A stretch of DNA of 64,000 nucleotides from Gymnogyps californianus (Eukaryota > Chordata > Aves > Accipitriformes > Cathartidae). A model generated the notes under the pieces. That model saw only the letters and a list, made by a program, of their open reading frames with translations. It ran no database searches and was not told where the DNA came from. The position numbers and the translations under genes were made by a program. Shown here piece by piece: positions 57,601 to 64,000 of the stretch (positions within the stretch are counted from its first letter, which is position 1; every line of letters begins with the position of its first letter). Location of the stretch: positions 28,127,502 through 28,191,501 of the forward strand of contig NC_059477.1 of the NCBI RefSeq assembly GCF_018139145.2. The letters are read 5' to 3'.

Positions 57601-59937
57601 TGGGAAGTATTGACTCTTTTACAGAATAGAGGGCTCATTAAATCAAAATAACAGCAACATTTTCAGCTGCTTCATTGTTATCATTGCTTTTGTTGCAAGC
57701 GGCTGCTGGAAGCTGGAAAAAAAAGAAGGGAGAAATAAAGCCAATAAAGAATAGACACCCCAACAGATCCTAACCTGGAGATGAAGTACAACACATCTCT
57801 TTTATGGCTTTTAAGTAGTTGGTAGTCTACCACTGAGTTCATAATCATCCTGAAGAGGCAGCAGTGCCACTGAGAAGGACAGGGGAGTTAGGATTTATAG
57901 AGGGGATGATAAACTGGAAATGACAGAGGCACAAAAAAGGGAAATGCTGTATTGAGGTTGTGTTAATAAAAGCATCATGTATTACAAGCAGAAAGAGGGA
58001 ATTCATTCCACTGCCATTGCTAACTCACCCAGAGCCAGTTTGGGGGTAAAATTTGTTTGGTTTTTTTTTAAACAGAGGGGTCAAATTGTAACAAGTGAGA
58101 GGGAAATCAAGCAAAACAGTAAAAGGGCTGGAAAATGAGTCATGTGGAAAGAAGAGTGGCTGGTGACCGGAAGAAACAGAGCTGAAGGGTGACCAAATAC
58201 AAAGCACAGCAGGGAGCTCTTCTGTATTTGCTGGGAACACTGCAAGAAATCGTGAAAGTGGGAGGATTTCTCAGTAGTATGGAAATCTATTCTGGGAAAG
58301 AAGCAGTGTGAGCAGGAAACTGGACATTGTTAACCGTACAAATTTATGATTTTAGGACACGCAGCAGGTAGTGAATATAGTAACCCAGGAAATCCGTTTA
58401 GTTTTTTGATGTCCTTAAGTAGTAAAAATCTGTGTTTCTAACTATTATTCCTGATATTTGGAATACTAACAGCCACCTCTTTACAGGTTACCTCAGAGCC
58501 TCAGAACAAATCAAATCACAAAGCAAACAAGCTAAAAAAAAAAACAACCCAGGAGTTTCAGAGAAGGATTGATTTTTGGGTCCTTACCTGCTATATCTTA
58601 GAGAGGTTTCTCCAGCAGAGTCATGAAAATCTGCAAAAAATCTCAAGCTGGACATCCAAAGTTGTGTCAAGTGGCTTTTGAAATTCTTGGTCAAGGCAAT
58701 CTGCTTCACAGAACAGTCTACAGATGTAATTTTTTGTTCCTGGCCAGGGTCACAAATGGGTGAATAGGAGCCAGGGATGAAAAAGGATATACATAGCTGA
58801 CACAAGATAAAATGTTGCCTTCATTAGAAATATATTCATCTTTTCAAGAGAGTTCCACAAACGTAAGATCTCTGTAGATATAGACTGTGGCATATAGACA
58901 TATAGGGAATATGGCAGGTATGCAGCCTTCAGGAAAAATCAGGAGGGTAGCAGCCCATTTTCATAATCTCTTTCCAGAGCTTGTTCTCAGACCTTGCTGT
59001 TTCTCTTAATTTTTTTTTCGTTGTTCACTTTCTTCTGATTTTATACTTTGGCAGCTCAGTGGCAGTGGTTGACTGAAGGATGCACTGGGGGAATGAAAGT
59101 TTCAAGAGGACATTCAGTGAACAAGGCAGCATAGAGAAGTTGACATGAATATGACTGACAGTTATTATTTCCCAGGAACTCTCTTTGAAATTGAACACAA
59201 GTGTTAATGCTGGACCTGCATAAAATTTAAAATGTCCAGCCTATGAGAAAATTCTGGATTCTCAGAACTTTTATTGTCACCCAAAATTGGGAAAAAAAAT
59301 TACTTGGGGTTTTCTTTGTTTTTCACTGACACTCCAGAAAAGGTCAGTAGATGGATGCCTTTAAGCCAGCTCATGGAGATAGAAGCCTGTAGTTAGAGAA
59401 ACGCTGGCTGTATTTTTCCAGGCTTGACCTACCCACCCTTTAGCAGCAGTGCAGTGACCATCTGAGCTTTGCCATCTGCAGAGCTAATTCAGGGACACTG
59501 CTACCTTCAGCTACCTTGCTTGCCCTCCACCCTGGACCTTGAGCAAGAACATTGGTGTGGGGTTTCCTTTTGGCTGGGATTGACACCTGCAGTAGCAAGA
59601 TGCCAAGTAAACGCATTGCTTGTGGTCCCTGGGGGTTAGCCAGCAGTCTGGGGGTTAGCCAGCAGTCAGGATGTTGTGACACCTGTCAAATGGATTTTCA
59701 CTTTCTGGATGACTAAAAAGCAAAACCTCTCTTATCCATTTTCAGTTGTATTGGGAAATTCTCAGGTTTCAATGTCATGAAAAGTGATATTTATCCCCTC
59801 CAAGGTTTTAGGATAGTTTTGACTGCTTTTGCACTTTGCATGGATCTGATGCCCTCTCCTTCCTTATCTCTCAAGAAATTAATTTGGGTTATTCATGCCT
59901 CAGTGGCAGCCTGTTGGAAATGTCACAAACATGACAT
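54616..59937. other. unique non-coding sequence, no gene
   Basis: About 5.3 kb with no recognisable gene. Open frames at or below about 80 codons. The only structured item is the tandem pair at 59629-59666. Confidence 0.65.
59629..59666. repeat. 19-bp tandem duplication
   Basis: Two perfect adjacent copies of CTGGGGGTTAGCCAGCAGT (59629-59647, 59648-59666). Identity implies a recent slippage or duplication event. Confidence 0.95.
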
Positions 59938-60020
59938 GCTGAAATGTAGGACTGGATAAGACCTCTTGGGTCTTCAAGCCCAGCCTGGGTAATGGCAGGC
60001 ATCATATTATTAAACACAGA
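59938..60020 (-). mobile_element. probable CR1 3'-end remnant, antisense
   Basis: AAATGTAGGACTGGATAAGACC, CTTGGGTCTTCAAGCCCAGCC resembles the antisense CR1 tail (GTAGGGCTGGAAGGGACCTC, GGTCATCTAGTCCAGCCC). Short and isolated, so only moderately certain. Confidence 0.45.
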
Positions 60021-62849
60021 AGTGGAGCATAGCGAAAAAAAATATTGTGGAAAGCCTAGTAGAAATGTAAGAAGATTCCCAGATTTCCATTGGAGAACTT
60101 TTATAGGACATTGGGAAGCTCTAGTACCTAGGTCCTAGTATATAGGTGCTAGTATATAAGCTCTATCCTGCCTTGCAGAAGACATTAAATGGCTGCTCAC
60201 TGGGATTGGTTGCATGAGAGAAGAACAAGGGGAACCTTCTCCTTTAGTTATGAGAATGGAGAAGGCAGTTAAAAATGGTCCTCTTTGTAGCACTCAACAA
60301 CAGTTTTGAAGGCTTCCTGTTTTGCAAATACTACTGCATATTCTTCTATGCCTGCACATTTTTTTCTCCTGTTAGTGACTTAGGAACACAGCTTTATTGC
60401 TTATCTTGTAGTAAGGAGGCTTGTTCTCCTAGCCCCTGTAAATACTCAGAACAAAAGACAGTCCTCGCCCCACAAACATCTCTGTTTTCTACTGTTTGCA
60501 AAATACTGCTTTTCCAGCAAGTGAAATTATATATGGTTAATTAATAATGCAGTTTAGAAATTTCTAGGTGACTTTCCTGCACACCCCACTTGCATGATTT
60601 TATTTTGACCTTAGGAATTTAATAACCATCAAGAATTGCTTTGCAATATGAAGCCACTTGTATCGGCTGCACTCAGCCAGCAGCCAGGCTACTAATGATG
60701 GTGTTTTAAAAATGGATTCAAGCTTGTTCTTGCGATCAGTTCCTGTAGCTGCTCTGATTTAATGCCTTTGGAGTGGATGAAGAAGAGAGTCTTGTTGGCT
60801 GCATTCCACCAGCAGTACAAAGTTCTTTGTCAAACAGTGATGATCCTTGAAGGATTTGGGAGGCAGAAGCATGGAGCAGATTCTCATCAGTTGCAGCATG
60901 CACTGCCATTTACAAGAAACAAGGTGTATTAGTGCATAGGCAAAATTGTGTAGTGTAACCTCCAAAGATGATAATAGAGTAATATCTTTTGCTCTCATCA
61001 TAGTTCGATGTTTAAGGCTGTAATAGAGCAGTTACCCCAAAATATGACCTTCTCAAGAGGTGAAAAGGCTCTGACTGTGAAACCTCCTTGGCTCCTGTAA
61101 CAGATAGTTGAGGTCTTCCTGCACTGTGCCTGGCCCTACTGTGTACCTCCCTCTACTCCCATCCTACATTGGTACTGAGCATGTCTGCCAGACCCACTTC
61201 AGGCAGTGCAGGATTGACAGACAGAGGAAGAGAGGTTGTCGGGGGACAGGAAACCTCCATCTCCCTCGGGAAGTGGCAGAGGCAGGTGGAGAACAGAGCT
61301 TGGTAAGACTGTATCACCTTCTGCCAGAGATAAGCTCTTGGTAGTCTAATGACCCTGAGACCCTCAAGGAAGATGAAGCCCAGGGTATCCACCATTGCAT
61401 AGCTGTTGTTGGGTGTCTCAGATGGTCTCCTTCCTTCACCCTTGATAAAGGCTCTGGTCTTCTAGCCCTTAATAATCTGCCACTGTAGACAACTGTCTAC
61501 TCTGCCTCTATGTAAAACAGGCCCTGGTGTACAAATTAGGTATAAATCAGCCATTCCAATCCAATGACTTGCTACCCTGGTAGGCACAAACAGTGCCATG
61601 AGTTGTGAGAGCACAGAGGATCAAGATCCTAGTCTTAAGTGTAATGCCTAAAAAAAGAGCAATAAATACAAGAGGCAGAAACAGCATGACCAAAACTGGA
61701 GAAGTATAAATCATGCTGTGGAATGAAGTGCAGTGATTCACTTGCTACGCTGGGTGCTGCTGCCCTGCAGACAATCTGACAGCACAGCAGAAAAGAAATG
61801 CAACACACCAGAAATAAATACTCACCCTCAACTGACACAATGCTATTCATTTTGGGTTAATATATTTCTTCTTGAAATTCAGCAGAAACCCATGGCATAC
61901 AAATCATCCCAGCATCAATACAAGGTAAATGTGTGTGATTAAGGAAGGAGAGAGGAACATCAGCACAGTTGCAACCCATAAAAGTTAACTATTATTGGGT
62001 TTCCTCTGCACAAGCACATGGATCCTCTTTGACAGGCCACATAGGCTGGCTTGTCTTTCACTCACCCTTAGGCCTTCTCTCTACATTGTCGGTCACTTTA
62101 AAAATTGCTGGTTCCATTTTACAATATTGTCATCAGCATGACCAGTAACAAGGTACAGCAAAGATAAAGAAGCTATAAAAAGTGGCAAAGACGAACTTAG
62201 AAAGGGGTCCAGCTGAGTTATAATAAGGTTGGGAGTAAAGAGTCAAGGTACCTTGAGAGATGGCCACTAAAAGGTGGAGGTTCCCAGATCTGACTCTCAG
62301 GGTTGAAAACAAGTAAGGCAGAGTATGCCAGGTCATATCTGGGAACAATGCCTCCTGCCTTCTCTAGCAAGTACCATTGGGTGGGAGGGGTTCTCAGCAT
62401 ACCTCAGGAACTGCTTGCCACTTCCCAGGATCAGGCTCTTAATTAGTAGAAATGGAGGAAAGCAGCATTGCAAATGCAATGGTGACCACCTGCTGCCAAA
62501 CTGAGTCCTTTCCGAGGAGGACATCCACCATTTGCTATGAGTTTCCCTGATCTGTGGGCTGTCAGAGAGACAGCTGCTGAAGAAGAAAGTCACAGCAAGA
62601 GTAGGAGGTTAGTCCACTGCTTAGAGGGAGGAAGTCAGGACCCTTGGGCAGTACCTCTGGCTCTGGAAAGAAGTGTGGTCAGGACCAAGCAGCCTAGTGT
62701 TTATGGCCAAGTAGGAGGGCTCTTAGGTTTTATTTGTTATTCAGCAAAAGCTGATGGAAGTATAAGTCCTTCCATTTCAGAAAGGGCATGTGAGAATTAG
62801 GAGTGAAAGCTCAGAGCAACGAGGTGCTTTTTATAAACCTATTGCTAAC
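60021..62849. other. unique non-coding sequence, no gene
   Basis: No recognisable gene. A small three-copy tandem repeat at 60121-60162 is listed. Frames up to about 89 codons have no domain. Confidence 0.65.
60121..60162. repeat. 14-bp tandem repeat, three units
   Basis: CTAGTACCTAGGTC, CTAGTATATAGGTG, CTAGTATATAAGCT: three 14-bp units, the second and third sharing CTAGTATATA. Confidence 0.85.
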
Positions 62850-62995
62850 TTGCTGTAAGAATCTGAGTTAATCTCTGTGTCATCCAGTAACTCATGTATC
62901 CACATGATAAAATGGAAAGTGCTATTTACCCACCTGGAGGATTGTGAAGGCTGATTAATACCGTGTAAAAACGCTACGAGATTGTTTGGAGAAAG
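62850..62995 (-). mobile_element. ancient MIR-like SINE, antisense
   Basis: Plus strand shows GAGTTAATCTCTGTG, TAACTCATGTATCCACATGA, TAAAATGGAAAGTGCTATTT, ACCCACCTGGAGGATTGTGA, AGGCTGATTAATACCGTGTA and AAAACGCTACGAGATT. The antisense consensus order is TTAATCTCTCTGTGCCTCAG, TCTGTAAAATGGGGATAAT, ACCTACCTCACAGGGTTGTGAGG, ATTAATGTTTGTAAAGCGCTTTGAGATC. Good colinearity across 130 bp. Confidence 0.6.
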
Positions 62996-64000
62996 TAACT
63001 GTCGCCTTCCCAGTTTGTAGCAGCAGACCTTGCTGCTGCTGCCAGCTACAACAGGAAGAGATTTGTCTCCTTTCACCTCCCTGTTGCTCCTTCCTTGTAC
63101 CTGGTCTCAGTAAATGCTTTTTTGCTCTTGGTTTTCTCTGATGGAAAAGGGACTTGCCAGACCTGGAGGCCAACAAGCACTTATCTTCCATTTTCTGAAT
63201 TACCCTCTAGTCATTGCCTCTCACAAGGGCACAGCAGCAGAAAAACTAGTTCATTTGGTCTTCCAGGTCCCCATGACAGGATGCTACATTTAACTCATAA
63301 TTTGCACAATGTTCTTTTGCACTCTCTATTCCTAGCAATAGTTATATCCTTACTAATCTTTTAATAACTAATATTATCTGTAAAAAAAATCTGTAAAAAA
63401 ATTGTGATCCGGCAGCAACATGAGCATACTATGATAATATCAGGGGAAATTTACCTCACAGCTTTCTCTTCTCCAGAGATTTCTTTGATCCTTCAGATCC
63501 TTTGCTGTTTTTCCAAAAAAGAGTCTCTGCCCTTGATTCTGTGTAGATTTTCTGAGATGTGGTTATCTAAAGATTTATTTTCAAGGAGAAATGCTCTTAG
63601 AAGCATTCATCCCAGAGCTGCAGAAGCACGCTGCTAACCTGCAATCCCTGCCCCAAGGATTTTACTGCCCTGTCATATGGTAAGAGAAATGGTAAAGGAA
63701 ATACAATGCAACACTGATAAAAGGCTGAGGTCCCGGCATATCGAGCACACAAGAGCTTTTGTCCAATATTTCATGGGCACCAAAGGTAAATTGAAAGGAG
63801 AGAGGCAGAAAGAGGCAGTCCAACCGTGCTATAGAGATTAACAGGTAATGTGTTGCAGCAGATGAGACCGTGATGGAGCCAGAGAGAAAACTGCACAGAT
63901 GGGTTGAGCTTCTCCAGAGCATGCGTGAACTGAAGCCTCTTCAGTAGACAAAAACACAGAAGAAGATGAAGCCATATTTGAAATCCCACTTGAGTATTAC
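62996..64000. other. unique non-coding sequence, no gene
   Basis: Last kilobase of the window. Open frames below 90 codons on both strands, none recognisable, no repeat that I can name. Confidence 0.65.

Overview
The window is vertebrate nuclear DNA, most likely from a bird. Three things point there. A CR1 LINE tail (35795-36249) ends in the octamer-like CR1 terminus ATTCTATG. Four solo LTRs belong to two families I associate with avian endogenous retroviruses. The background is AT-rich and CpG-poor with short microsatellites and homopolymers, and has no long open frames. The LTR families are common, to my knowledge, in non-galliform (neoavian) genomes, but I could not run a library search, so the lineage is an inference.

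I find no convincing protein-coding exon, tRNA, rRNA or snRNA. All open frames are short (at most 222 codons) and match no protein family I know. The longest (9303-9971) is an artefact of a repetitive, GC-rich LTR. The window therefore reads as intergenic or deep-intronic DNA: a gene desert or the inside of a very long intron.

Layout. 1-882: unique sequence with a 38-bp alternating purine-pyrimidine tract. 883-1468: solo LTR, family A, minus strand. 1474-8970: unique sequence with conserved-looking AT-rich blocks and an old antisense SINE-like copy (6380-6600). 8971-10119: solo LTR, family B, minus strand, with an internal minisatellite. 10125-35794: mostly unique, with SINE-like relics (11690-11850, 24085-24290, 32130-32260), an old antisense CR1/L3-like piece (21470-21740) and a very tight hairpin (14441-14463). 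35795-36249: CR1 tail, plus strand. 36250-38421: TAAT-rich unique block. 38422-39002: solo LTR, family A, plus strand. 39003-41270: unique, with the best conserved-element candidate (39960-40470). 41271-41852: solo LTR, family A, minus strand. 43722-44345, 47240-47870 and 54245-54615: ancient antisense CR1 fragments. The rest is unique sequence with small tandem repeats and a final antisense SINE-like copy (62850-62995).

Main results. All three family A LTRs (586, 581 and 582 bp) are complete and flanked by perfect, different 5-bp target-site duplications (CAAAT, CCTAT, GCCCC). This shows independent insertions, each reduced to a solo LTR. The palindromic CRE/ATF site in their U3 is intact in the 38422 copy. 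It has lost its CpG in the other two, once as CA and once as TG, as expected from independent deamination of opposite strands. There is no operon-like or multi-gene system here. What could be functional is the set of candidate conserved non-coding elements and the LTR-borne promoter sequences; both are inferences. I did not find an exciting undescribed system.
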